The notes under the pieces were generated by a model that was not told where the DNA came from, made no database searches, and saw nothing but the letters and a program-made list of their open reading frames with translations. From the NCBI RefSeq assembly GCF_029227915.1, contig NC_079889.1:5206001-5270000 (forward strand): 64,000 nucleotides of DNA, given 5' to 3'. Shown in pieces: positions 12,558 to 23,910 of the stretch; position 1 is the stretch's first letter, and every line of letters starts with the position of its first letter. The position numbers were made by a program, and so were the translations under genes. Origin of the DNA: Hydractinia symbiolongicarpus. Its lineage: Eukaryota > Cnidaria > Hydrozoa > Anthoathecata > Hydractiniidae.

Positions 12558-14375
12558 CTGCAAAAGGCCATATTACGGCCTTTATAGGACTGTGCACGTA
12601 GTTAAGATTTTGTAAGGCCATGGCGCTAATGAAAACGACTTGGGACGTTGTAGCGCATTGAGACTGGTACGACTAGTCCAATGGTAACCTGCGCAGGCAG
12701 CTGAAACCGCGTGATTTACGTCTGCGGCCTTTATTGGACTGCAAAAGGCCATATTACGGCCTTTATAGGACTGTGCACGTAGTTAAGAGTGTTGTAAGGC
12801 CATGGCGCTAAGGAAAACCTCTTGGAACGTCGTAGTGCATTGAGACTGGAAGGAATAGTCCAATAGTAACCTGCGCAGGCAGATGGAACCACGTGATTTA
12901 CGTGTGAGGCCTTTATTAGACTGCAAAAGGCCATATTACAGCCTTTATAATACTGTGCACGTAGTTAAGAGCGTTCTAAGGCGACGGCGCTAAAGAAAAT
13001 GACTTGGGACGTTGTAGCGCATTGGGACTGGAAGGAATAGTCCAATGGTAACATGCGCAGGCAGGTGAAACCACGTGATTTACGTGTGAAGCCTTTATTA
13101 GACTGCAAAAGGCCATATTACAGCCTTTAATGGACTGTGCACGTAGTTAAGAGTGTTCTAAGGCCACAGCGCTAAGGAGAACCACTTGGGACCTTGTAGC
13201 GCATTGAGACTGGAACGAATAGTCCAATTGTAACCTGCGCAGGCAGGTGAAACCACGTGATTTAATTTTGAAGCCTTTATTAGACTGCAAAAGGCCATAT
13301 TACAGCCTTTATAGGACTGTGCACGTAGTTAAGAGCGTCCTAAGGCGACGGCGCTAATGAAAATGACTTGGGACGTTGTAGCGCATTGAGACTGGAACAA
13401 TTAGTCCAATGGTAACCTGTGCAGGCAGGTGAAACCACGTGATTTACGTGTGAGGCCTTTATTAGACTGCAAAAGGCCATATTACGGCCTTTATAGGACT
13501 ATACACGTAGTTAAGAGTGTTATAAGGCCATGGCGCTAAGGATAACCTCTTGGAACGTTGTAGTGCATTGAGACTGGATGGAATAGTACAATGGTGACCT
13601 GCGCAAGCAGATGGAAACACGTGATCTACGTATGAGGCCTTTATTAGACTGCAAAAGGCCATATTACAGCCTTTATAGGACTGTGCACGTAGTTAAGAGC
13701 GTTCTAAGGCGACGGCGCTAATGAAAATGACTTGGGACGTTGTAGCGCATTGAGACTGGAACAACTAGTCCAATGGTAACATGCGCAGGCAGGTGAAACC
13801 ACGTGATTTAGGTGTGAAGCCTTTATTAGACTGCAAAAGGCCATATTACAGCCTTTATAGGACTGTGCACGTAAATAAGAGTGTTGTAAGGCCACGGCGC
13901 CAAGGAAAACCTCTTGAACGTTGTAGTGCGTTGGGATTTGAAGGAATAGTCCAATGGTAACCTTTGCAGGCAGGTGAAACCACGTGATTTACGTGTGAAG
14001 CCTTTATTAGACTGCAAAAGGCCATATTACGGCCTTTATAGGACTGTGCACGTAGTTAAGAGCGTTCTAAGGCGATGGCGCTAATGAAAATAACTTGGGA
14101 CGTTGTAGCGCCTGGAGACTGGAACAACTAGTCCAATGGTAACCTGCGCAGGCAGGTGAAACCACGTGATTTACGTGTGAGGCTTTTATTAGACTGCAAA
14201 AGGCCATATTACAGCCTTTATAGGACTGTGCACGTAGTTAAGAGTGTTGTAAGGCCATGGCACTAAGGAAAACCTCTTGGAACGTTGTAGTGCATTGAGA
14301 CTGGAAGAAATAGTACAATGGTAACCTGCGCAGGCAGATGGAACCACGTGATCTACGTGTGAGGCCTTTATTAGA

Positions 14376-14410
14376 CTGCCACGTGATTTACGTTTGAGGC
14401 CTTTATTAGA
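14376..14410. repeat. 35-bp remnant monomer, second copy
   Basis: Identical remnant 3921 bp downstream of the one at 10455, carried along by the large duplication. Confidence 0.85.
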
Positions 14411-16225
14411 CTGCAAAAGGCCATATTACAGCCTTTATAGGACTGTGCACGTAGTTAAGAGCGTTCTAAGGCGACGGCGCTAATGAAAATGACTTGGGAC
14501 GTTGTAGCGCATTGAGACTGGAAGGAATAGTCCAATGGTAACCTTCGCAGGCAGGTGAAACTACGTGATTTACGTGTGAAGCCGTTATTAGACTGCAAAA
14601 GGCCATATTACGGCCTTTATAGGACTGTGCACGTAGTTAAGAGTTGTAAGGCCACAGCGTCAAGGAAAACCTCTTGGAACGTTGTAGTGCATTGGGACTG
14701 GAAGGAATAGTCCAATGGTAATCTTTACAGTCAGATAGAACCACGTGATTTACGTGTGAGGCTATTGTTAGACTGCAAAAGGCCATATTACAGCCTGTAT
14801 AGGACTGTGAACGTAGTTAAGAGTGTTGTCAGGCCACAGCGCTAAGAAAAACCTCTTGGAACGTTGTAGTACATTGAGACTAGAAGGAATAGTACAATAG
14901 TAACCTGCGCAGGCAGATGGAACCACGTGATTTGCGTGTGAGGCCTTTATTAGACTGCAAAAGCCATATTACAGCCTTTATAGGACTGTGCACGTAGTTA
15001 AGAGCGTTCTAAGGCGACGGCGCTAATGAAAATGACTTGGGACGTTGTAGCGTATTGAGACTGGAAGGAATAGTCCAATGGTAACCTTCGCAGGCAGGTG
15101 AAACCACGTGATTTACGTGTGAGGCCGTTATTAGACTGCAAAAGGCCATATTACAGCCTTTATAGGACTGTGCACGTAGTTAAGAGCGTTCTAAGGCGAC
15201 GGCGCTAATGAAAATGACTTGGGACGTAGTAGCGCATTGAGACTGGAGGGAATAGTCTAATGGTAACCTTCGCAGGCAGGTGAAACCACGTGATTTGCGT
15301 GTGAGGCCTTTATTAGACTGCAAAAGGCCATATTACAGCCTTTATAGGACTGTGCACGTAGTTAAGAGCGTTCTAAGGCGACGGCGCTAATGAAAATGAC
15401 TTGGGACGTTGTAGCGCATTGAGACTGGAAGGAATAGTCCAATGGTAACCTTCGCAGGCAGGTGAAACCACGTGATTTACGTGTGAAGCCGTTATTAGAC
15501 TGCAAAAGGCCATATTACAGCCTTTATAGGACTGTGCACGTAGTTAAGAGTTGTAAGGCCACAGCGCCAAGGAAAACCTCTTGGAACGTTGTAGGGCATT
15601 GAGACTGGAAGGAATAGTCCAATGGTAACCTTTACAGTCAGATAGAACCACGTGATTTACGTGTGAGGCTATTGTTAGACTGCAAAAGGCCATATTACAG
15701 CCTGTATAGGACTGTGAACGTAGTTAAGAGTGTTGTCAGGCCACAGCGCTAAGAAAAACCTCTTGGAACGTTGTAGTACATTGAGATTGGAAGGAATAGT
15801 CCAATGGTAACCTGCGCAGGCAGGTGAAACCACCTGATTTACGTGTGAGGCCTTTATTAGACTGCAAAAGGCCATATTACAGCCTATATAGGACTGTGAA
15901 CGTAGTTAAGAGTGTTGTCAGGCCACAGCGCTAAGGAAAACCTCTTGGAACGTTGTAGCGCATTGAGACTGGAAGGAATAGTCCAATGGTAACCTTTGCA
16001 GGCAGGTGAAACCACGTGATTTACGTGTGAAGCCTTTATTAGACTGCAAAAGGCCATATTACGGCCTTTATAGGACTGTGCACGTAGTTAAGAGTTTTGT
16101 AAGGCCATGGCGCTAATGAAAACGACTTGGGACGTTGTAGCGCATTGAGACTGGTACGACTAGTCCAATGGTAACCTGCGCAGGCAGCTGAAACCGCGTG
16201 ATTTACGTCTGCGGTCTTTATTGGA

Positions 16226-16478
16226 CTGCAAAAGGCCATATTACGGCCTTTATAGGACTGTGCACGTAGTTAAAAGTGTTGTAAGGCCATGGCGCTAATG
16301 AAAACGACTTGGGACGTTGTAATATAGCCTTTTGACGTATTTAAGAGCGTTCTAAGGCGATGGCGCTAATGAAAATGACTTGGGACGTTGTAGCGCATTG
16401 AGACTGGAAGGAATAGTCTAATGGTAACCTTCGCAGGCAGGTGAAACCACGTGATTTACGTGGGACGCCTTTATTAGA
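16226..16478. repeat. Fused 253-bp unit with deletion scar, second copy
   Basis: This is the copy of the scar at 12391-12417 offset by 3921 bp, with the scar at about 16312-16338. One later base change is seen (CGTAGTTAAG became CGTATTTAAG). Confidence 0.8.
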
Positions 16479-16952
16479 CTGCAAAAGGCCATATTACGGC
16501 CTTTATAGGACTGTGCACGTAGTTAAGATTTTGTAAGGCCATGGCGCTAATGAAAACGACTTGGGACGTTGTAGCGCATTGAGACTGGTACGACTAGTCC
16601 AATGGTAACCTGCGCAGGCAGCTGAAACCGCGTGATTTACGTCTGCGGCCTTTATTGGACTGCAAAAGGCCATATTACGGCCTTTATAGGACTGTGCACG
16701 TAGTTAAGAGTGTTGTAAGGCCATGGCGCTAAGGAAAACCTCTTGGAACGTCGTAGTGCATTGAGACTGGAAGGAATAGTCCAATAGTAACCTGCGCAGG
16801 CAGATGGAACCACGTGATTTACGTGTGAGGCCTTTATTAGACTGCAAAAGGCCATATTACAGCCTTTATAATACTGTGCACGTAGTTAAGAGCGTTCTAA
16901 GGCGACGGCGCTAAAGAAAATGACTTGGGACGTTGTAGCGCATTGGGACTGG

Positions 16953-17249
16953 AAGGAATAGTCCAATGGTAACCTTCGCAGGCATGTTAAATCACGTGAT
17001 TTACGTGTGAAGCCTTTATTAGACTGCAAAAAGCCATATTACAGCCTGTATAGGACTGTGAACGTAGTTAAGAGTGTTGTAAGGCAACAGCGCTAAGGAA
17101 AACCTCTTGGAACGTTGTTGTGCATTGAGACTGGAAGGAATAGTCCAATGGTAACCTTTGCAGTCAGATGGAACCACGTGATTTACGTGTGAGGCCTTTA
17201 TTAGACTGCAAAAGGCTATATTACAGCCTGTATAGGACTGTGAACGTAG
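16953..17249. repeat. Linking monomers left of the 1246-bp pair
   Basis: These are ordinary monomers with the markers GCAGGCATGTTAAATCACG and GTAAGGCAACAGCGC. The stretch beginning at 16660 and running to about 17870 is found again at about 24458-25668 (offset 7798). I see no gene. Confidence 0.75.
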
Positions 17250-18495
17250 TTAAGAGTGTTGTCAGACCGCAGCGCTAAGGAAAACCTCTTGGAACGTTGT
17301 AGCGCATTGAGACTGGAAGGAATAGTCCAATGGTAACCTTTGCAGGCAGATGGAACCACGTGATTTACGTGTGAGGCCTTTATTAGACTGCAAAAGGCCA
17401 TATTACAGCCTTTATAGGACTGTGCACGTAGTTAAGAGCGTTCTAAGGCGATGGCGCTGATGAAAATGACTTGAGACGTTGTAGCGCATTGAGACTGGAA
17501 GGAATAGTCCTATGGTAACCTTCGCAGGCAGGTTAAACCACGTGATTTACGTGTAAAGCCTTTATTGGACTGCAAAAGGCCAAATTACAGCCTTTATAGG
17601 ACTGTGCACGTAGTTAAGAGGTTGTAAGGCCACGGCGCCAAGGAAAACCTCTTGAAACGTTGTAATGCATTGAGATTTGAAGGAATAGTCCAATGGTAAC
17701 CCTTGCAGGCAGATGGAACCACGTGATTTACGTGTGAGGCCTTTATTAGACTGCAAAAAGGCCATATTACAGCCTGTATAGGACTGTGAACGTAGTTAAG
17801 AGTGTTGTCAGGCCACAGCGCTAAGAAAAACCTCTTGGAACGTTGTAGCGCATTGAGACTGGAAGGAATAGTCCAATGTTAACCTTCGCAGGCAGGTTAA
17901 ACCACGTGATTTACGTGTGAGGCCTCTATTGGACTGCAAAAGGCTATATTACGGTCTTTATACGACTGTGCACGTAGTTAAGAGCGTTCTAAGGCGACGG
18001 CGCTAATGAAAATGACTTGGGACGTTGTAGCGCATTGAGACTGGAAGGAATAGTCTAATGGTAACCTTCGCAGGCAGGTGAAACCACGTGATTTACGTGT
18101 GAAGCCTTTATTAGACTGCAAAATGCCATATTACGGCCTTTATAGGACTGTGCACGTAGTTAAGAGTTTTGTCAGGCCATGGCGCTAATGAAAACGACTT
18201 GGGACGTTGTAGCGCATTCAGACTGGTACGACTAGTCCAATGGTAACCTGCGCAGGCAGCTGAAACCGCGTGATTTACGTCTGCGGCCTTTATTGGACTG
18301 CAAAAGGCCATATTACGGCCTTTATAGGACTGTGCACGTAGTTAAGAGTGTTGTAAGGCCATGGCGCTAAGGAAAACCTCTTGGAACGTCGTAGTGCATT
18401 GAGACTGGAAGGAATAGTACAATAGTAACCTGCGCAGGCAGATGGAACCACGTGATTTACGTGTGAGGCCTTTATTAGACTGCAAAAAGGCCATA
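17250..18495. repeat. 1246-bp HOR unit, copy 1
   Basis: The copy starts in the middle of a monomer at TTAAGAGTGTTGTCAGACC and ends in the middle of another, at CCATATTA. In order it carries units marked by TCAGACCGCAGC, GGCGCTGATGAAAATG, GAGGTTGTAAGG, TAAGAAAAACC with TCCAATGTTAACC, TAGTCTAATGG, GAGTTTTGTCAGG with GGTACGACTAG, and AACGTCGTAG with ACAATAGTAACC. Confidence 0.88.
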
Positions 18496-19741
18496 TTAAG
18501 AGTGTTGTCAGACCGCAGCGCTAAGGAAAACCTCTTGGAACGTTGTAGCGCATTGAGACTGGAAGGAATAGTGCAATGGTAACCTTTGCAGGCAGATGGA
18601 ACCACGTGATTTACGTGTGAGGCCTTTATTAGACTGCAAAAGGCCATATTACAGCCTTTATAGGACTGTGCACGTAGTTAAGAGCGTTCTAAGGCGATGG
18701 CGCTGATGAAAATGACTTGAGACGTTGTAGCGCATTGAGACTGGAAGGAATAGTCCTATGGTAACCTTCGCAGGCAGGTTAAACCACGTGATTTACGTGT
18801 AAAGCCTTTATTAGACTGCAAAAGGCCAAATTACAGCCTTTATAGGACTGTGCACGTAGTTAAGAGGTTGTAAGGCCACGGCGCCAAGGGAAACCTCTTG
18901 AAACGTTGTAATGCATTGAGATTTGAAGGAATAGTCCAATGGTAACCCTTGCAGGCAGATGGAACCACGTGATTTACGTGTGAGGCCTTTATTAGACTGC
19001 AAAAAGGCCATATTACAGCCTGTATAGGACTGTGAACGTAGTTAAGAGTGTTGTCAGGCCACAGCGCTAAGAAAAACCTCTTGGAACGTTGTAGCGCATT
19101 GAGACTGGAAGGAATAGTCCAATGTTAACCTTCGCAGGCAGGTTAAACCACGTGATTTACGTGTGAGGCCTCTATTGGACTGCAAAAGGCTATATTACGG
19201 TCTTTATACGACTGTGCACGTAGTTAAGAGCGTTCTAAGGCGACGGCGCTAATGAAAATGACTTGGGACGTTGTAGCGCATTGAGACTGGAAGGAATAGT
19301 CTAATGGTAACCTTCGCAGGCAGGTGAAACCACGTGATTTACGTGTGAAGCCTTTATTAGACTGCAAAATGCCATATTACGGCCTTTATAGGACTGTGCA
19401 CGTAGTTAAGAGTTTTGTCAGGCCATGGCGCTAATGAAAACGACTTGGGACGTTGTAGCGCATTGAGACTGGTACGACTAGTCCAATGGTAACCTGCGCA
19501 GGCAGCTGAAACCGCGTGATTTACGTCTGCGGCCTTTATTGGACTGCAAAAGGCCTTATTACGGCCTTTATAGGACTGTGCACGTAGTTAAGAGTGTTGT
19601 AAGGCCATGGCGCTAAGGAAAACCTCTTGGAACGTCGTAGTGCATTGAGACTGGAAGGAATAGTACAATAGTAACCTGCGCAGGCAGATGGAACCACGTG
19701 ATTTACGTGTGAGGCCTTTATTAGACTGCAAAAAGGCCATA
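18496..19741. repeat. 1246-bp HOR unit, copy 2
   Basis: Tandem copy of 17250-18495 with about five base differences seen (for example CATTCAGAC versus CATTGAGAC, GGCCATATT versus GGCCTTATT, GGAAAACC versus GGGAAACC). It begins at the out-of-register join CCATATTA|AGAGTGTTG near 18498. About 29 bp of the monomer (the CAGCCTGTATAGG...CGTAG part) are missing there. Confidence 0.88.
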
Positions 19742-20272
19742 TTACAGCCTGTATAGGACTGTGAACGTAGTTAAGAGTGTTGTCAGGCCACAGCGCTAAG
19801 GAAAACCTCTTGGAACGTTGTAGTGCATTGAGACTGAAAGGAATAGTCCAATGGTAACCTGCGCAGGCAGGTGAAACCACGTGATTTAATTGTGAAGCCT
19901 TTATTAGACTGCAAAAGGCCATATTACGGCCTGTATAGGACTGTGAACGTAGTTAAGAGCGTTCTAAGGCGACGGCGCTAATGAAAATGACTTGGGACGT
20001 TGTAGCGCATTGAGACTGGAAGGAATAGTCTGATGGTAACCTTCGCAGGCAGGTGAAACCACGTGATTTACGTGTGAAGCCTTTATTAGACTGCAAAAGG
20101 CCATATTACGGCCTTTATAGGACTGTGCACGTAGTTAAGAGTTTTGTAAGGCCATGGCGCTAATGAAAACGACTTGGGACGTTGTAGCGCATTGAGACTG
20201 GTACGACTAGTCCAATGGTAACCTGCGCAGGCAGCTGAAACCGCGTGATTTACGTCTGCGGCCTTTATTGGA

Positions 20273-20454
20273 CTGCAAAAGGCCATATTACGGCCTTTAT
20301 AGGACTGTGCACGTAGTTAAGAGTGTTGTAAGGCGATGGGGCTGATGAAAATGACTTGAGACGTTGTAGCGCATTGAGACTGGAAGGAATAGTCCTATGG
20401 TAACCTTCGCAGGCAGGTTAAACCACGTGATTTACGTGTAAAGCCTTTATTAGA
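20273..20454. repeat. Hybrid monomer
   Basis: The 5' part matches the GTGTTGTAAGG type that normally follows a CTGCGGCC-ended unit. From GGCGATGGGGCTGATG onward it is the ACTTGAGACG / TAGTCCTATGG type. A switch inside one monomer is the expected product of in-register unequal exchange. Confidence 0.75.
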
Positions 20455-22090
20455 CTGCAAAAGGCCAAATTACAGCCTTTATAGGACTGTGCACGTAGTT
20501 AAGAGGTTGTAAGGCCACGGCGCCAAGGAAAACCTCTTGAAACGTTGTAGTGCATTGAGATTTGAAGGAATAGTCCAATGGTAACCCTTGCAGGCAGATG
20601 GAACCACGTGATTTACGTGTGAGGCCTTTATTAGACTGCAAAAAGGCCATATTACAGCCTGTATAGGACTGTGAACGTAGTTAAGAGTGTTGTCAGGCCA
20701 CAGCGCTAAGAAAAACCTCTTGGAACGTTGTAGCGCATTGAGACTGGAAGGAATAGTCCAATGGTAACCTTTGCAGGCAGATGGAACCACGTGATTTACG
20801 TGTGAGGCCTCTATTGGATTGCAAAAGGCTATATTACGGTCTTTAAACGACTGTGCACGTAGTTAAGAGCGTTCTAAGGCGACGGCGCTAATGAAAATGA
20901 CTTGGGACGTTGTAGCGCATTGAGACTGGAAGGAATAGTCTAATGGTAACCTTCGCAGGCAGGTGAAACCACGTGATTTACGTGTGCAGCCTTTATTAGA
21001 CTGCAAAATGCCATATTACGGCCTTTATAGGACTGTGCACGTAGTTAAGAGGTTGTAAGGCCACGGCGCCAAGGAAAACCTCTTGAAACGTTTTAGTGCA
21101 TTGAGATTTGAAGGAATAGTCCAATTGTAACCCTTGCAGGCAGATGGAACCACGTGATTTACGTGTGAGGTCTTTATTAGACTGCAAAAAGGCCATATTA
21201 CAGCCTGTATAGGACTGTGCACGTAGTTAAGAGTTGTAAGGCCACAGCGCCAAGGAAAACCTCTTGGAACGTTGTAGTGCATTGAGACTGGAAGGAATAG
21301 TCCAATGGTAACCTTTACAGTCAGATAGAACCACGTGATTTACGTGTGAGGCTATTGTTAGACTGTAAAAGGCCATATTACAGCCTATATAGGACTGTGA
21401 ACGTAGTTAAGAGTGTTGTCAGGCCACAGCGCTAAGGAAAACCTCTTGGAACGTTGTAGCGCATTGAGACTGGAAGGAATAGTCCAATGGTAACCTTTGC
21501 AGGCAGATGGAACCACGTGATTTACGTGTGAGGCCTTTATTAGACTGCAAAATTCCATATTACAGCCTTTATAGGACTGTGCATGTAGTTAAGAGCGTTC
21601 TAAGGCGACGGCGCTAATGAAAATGACTTGGGACGTTGTAGCGCATTGAGACTGGAAGGAATAGTCTAATGGTAACCTTTGCAGGCAGGTGAAACCACGT
21701 GATTTACGTGTGAAGCCTTTATTATACTGCAAAAGGCCATATTACGGCCTTTATAGGACTGTGCACGTAGTTAAGAGTTTTGTAAGGCCATGGCGCTAAT
21801 GAAAACGACTTGGGACGTTGTAGCGCATTGAGACTGGTACGACTAGTCCAATGGTAACCTGCGCAGGCAGCTGAAACCGCGTGATTTACGTCTGCGGCCT
21901 TTATTGGACTGCAAAAGGCCATATTACGGCCTTTATAGGACTGTGCACGTAGTTAAGAGTGTTGTAAGGCCATGGCGCTAAGGAAAACCTCTTGGAACGT
22001 CGTAGTGCATTGAGACTGGAAGGAATAGTACAATAGTAACCTGCGCAGGCAGATGAAACCACGTGATTTACGTGTGAGGCCTTTATTAGA

Positions 22091-23183
22091 CTGCAAAAAG
22101 GCCATATTACAGCCTGTATAGGACTGTGAACGTAGTTAAGAGTGTTGTCAGGCCACAGCGCTAAGGAAAACCTCTTGGAACGTTGTAGTGCATTGAGAAT
22201 GAAAGGAATAGTCCAATGGTAACCTGCGCAGGCAGGTGAAACCACGTGATTTAATTGTGAAGCCTTTATTAGACTGCAAAAGGCCATATTACGGCCTGTA
22301 TAGGACTGTGAACGTAGTTAAGAGCGTTCTAAGGCGACGGCGCTAATGAAAATGACTTGGGACGTTGTAGCGCATTGAGACTGGAAGGAATAGTCTAATG
22401 GTAACCTTCGCAGGCAGGTGAAACCACGTGATTTACGTGTGAAGCCTTTATTAGACTGCAAAAGGCCATATTACGGCCTTTATAGGACTGTGCACGTAGT
22501 TAAGATTTTGTAAGGCCATGGCGCTAATGAAAACGACTTGGGACGTTGTAGCGCATTGAGACTGGTACGACTAGTCCAATGGTAACCTGCGCAGGCAGAT
22601 GGAACCACGTGATTTACGTGTGAGGCCTTTATTAGACTGCAAAAAGGCCATATTACAGCCTGTATAGGACTGTGAACGTAGTTAAGAGTGTTATCAGGCC
22701 ACAGCGCTAAGGAAAACCTCTTGGAACGTTGTAGTGCATCGAGACTGAAAGGAATAGTCCAATGGTAACCTGCGCAGGCAGGTGAAACCACGTGATTTAA
22801 TTGTGAAGCCTTTATTAGACTGCAAAAGGCCATATTACGGCCTGTATAGGACTGTGAACGTAGTTAAGAGCGTTCTAAGGCGACGGCGCTAATGAAAATG
22901 ACTTGGGACGTTGTAGCGCATTGAGACTGGAAGGAATAGTCTAATGGTAACCTTCGCAGGCAGGTGAAACCACGTGATTTACGTGTGAAGCCTTTATTAG
23001 ACTGCAAAAGGCCATATTACGGCCTTTATAGGACTGTGCATGTAGTTAAGAGTTTTGTAAGGCCATGGCGCTAATGAAAACGACTTGGGACGTTGTAGTG
23101 CATTGAGACTGGAAGGAATAGTACAATAGTAACCTGCGCAGGCAGATGAAACCACGTGATTTACGTGTGAGGCCTTTATTAGA
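22091..23183. repeat. 546-bp three-monomer pair
   Basis: Units at 22091, 22274 and 22456 are repeated at 22637, 22820 and 23002. The third unit of the second copy is a hybrid. The same three-unit order appears again from 23911. Marks are GCAAAAAGGCC with TCAGGCCACAGC, TAGTCTAATGG, and TTTTGTAAGG. Confidence 0.8.
23002..23183. repeat. Hybrid monomer
   Basis: Starts as the GAGTTTTGTAAGG / AAAACGACTTGGGACG type and, after TTGTAGTGCATTGAG, continues as the ACAATAGTAACC type. The switch lies in the conserved TTGTAG...ATTGAGACTGG segment. Confidence 0.75.
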
Positions 23184-23729
23184 CTGCAAAAGGCCATATT
23201 ACAGCCTGTATAGGACTGTGAACGTAGTTAAGAGTGTTGTAAGGCAACAGCGCTAAGGAAAACCTCTTGGAACGTTGTTGTGCATTGAGACTGGAAGGAA
23301 TAGTCCAATGGTAACCTTTGCAGTCAGATGGAACCACGTGATTTACGTGTGAGGCCTTTATTAGACTGCAAAAGGCTATATTACAGCCTGTATAGGACTG
23401 TGAACGTAGTTAAGAGTGTTGTCAGACCACAGCGCTAAGGAAAACCTCTTGGAACGTTGTAGCGCATTGAGACTGGAAGGAATAGTCCAATGGTAACCTT
23501 TGCAGGCAGATGGAACCACGTGATTTACGTGTGAGGCCTTTATTAGACTGCAAAAGGCCATATTACAGCCTTTATAGGACTGTGCACGTAGTTAAGAGCG
23601 TTCTAAGGCGATGGCGCTGATGAAAATGACTTGAGACGTTGTAGCGCATTGAGACTGGAAGGAATAGTCCTATGGTAACCTTCGCAGGCAGGTTAAACCA
23701 CGTGATTTACGTGTAAAGCCTTTATTAGA

Positions 23730-23910
23730 CTGCAAAAGGCCAAATTACAGCCTTTATAGGACTGTGCACGTAGTTAAGAGGTTGTAAGGCCACGGCGCCA
23801 AGGAAAACCTCTTGAAACGTTGTAGTGCATTGAGACTGGAAGGAATAGTACAATAGTAACCTGCGCAGGCAGATGGAACCACGTGATTTACGTGTGAGGC
23901 CTTTATTAGA
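23730..23910. repeat. Hybrid monomer
   Basis: Starts as the GAGGTTGTAAGG / CTCTTGAAACG type and, after GTGCATTGAGA, continues as the ACAATAGTAACC type instead of the expected TTTGAAGG continuation. The breakpoint is in the same conserved segment as the hybrid at 23002. Confidence 0.75.

Larger units (their letters stand above)
9111..13031. repeat. 3921-bp HOR unit, copy 1
   Basis: Sequence from about 9111 repeats from about 13032 at a constant offset of 3921 bp. Equivalent register marks are 9182/13103, 9364/13285 and 9546/13467. The unit holds 20 ordinary monomers, one 35-bp remnant (10455) and one 253-bp fused unit (12305). All these irregularities are repeated in copy 2, so they predate the duplication. 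Typical markers are ATTTTGAAGCC, GGTGACCTGCGCAAGCAG, GAGTTGTAAGG and TTTACAGTCAGATAG. I see no gene. Confidence 0.92.
13032..16952. repeat. 3921-bp HOR unit, copy 2
   Basis: This is the tandem copy of 9111-13031. By eye I found six single-base differences, among them GGCTGGTG versus GGCAGGTG (two sites), GGACGTTG versus GGACCTTG, CGCATTGAG versus CGTATTGAG, and CGTAGTTAAG versus CGTATTTAAG. Identity is therefore about 99.8%. The right end falls within GGAATAGTCCAATGGTAAC near 16950-16974, the same place in the monomer as the left end of copy 1. That is what an in-register unequal exchange would leave. Confidence 0.92.

Noticed and set aside
19536-19922. A 128-codon minus-strand open frame as a real protein
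   Set aside because: It is two copies of the same chance frame joined because one unit is 183 bp long.
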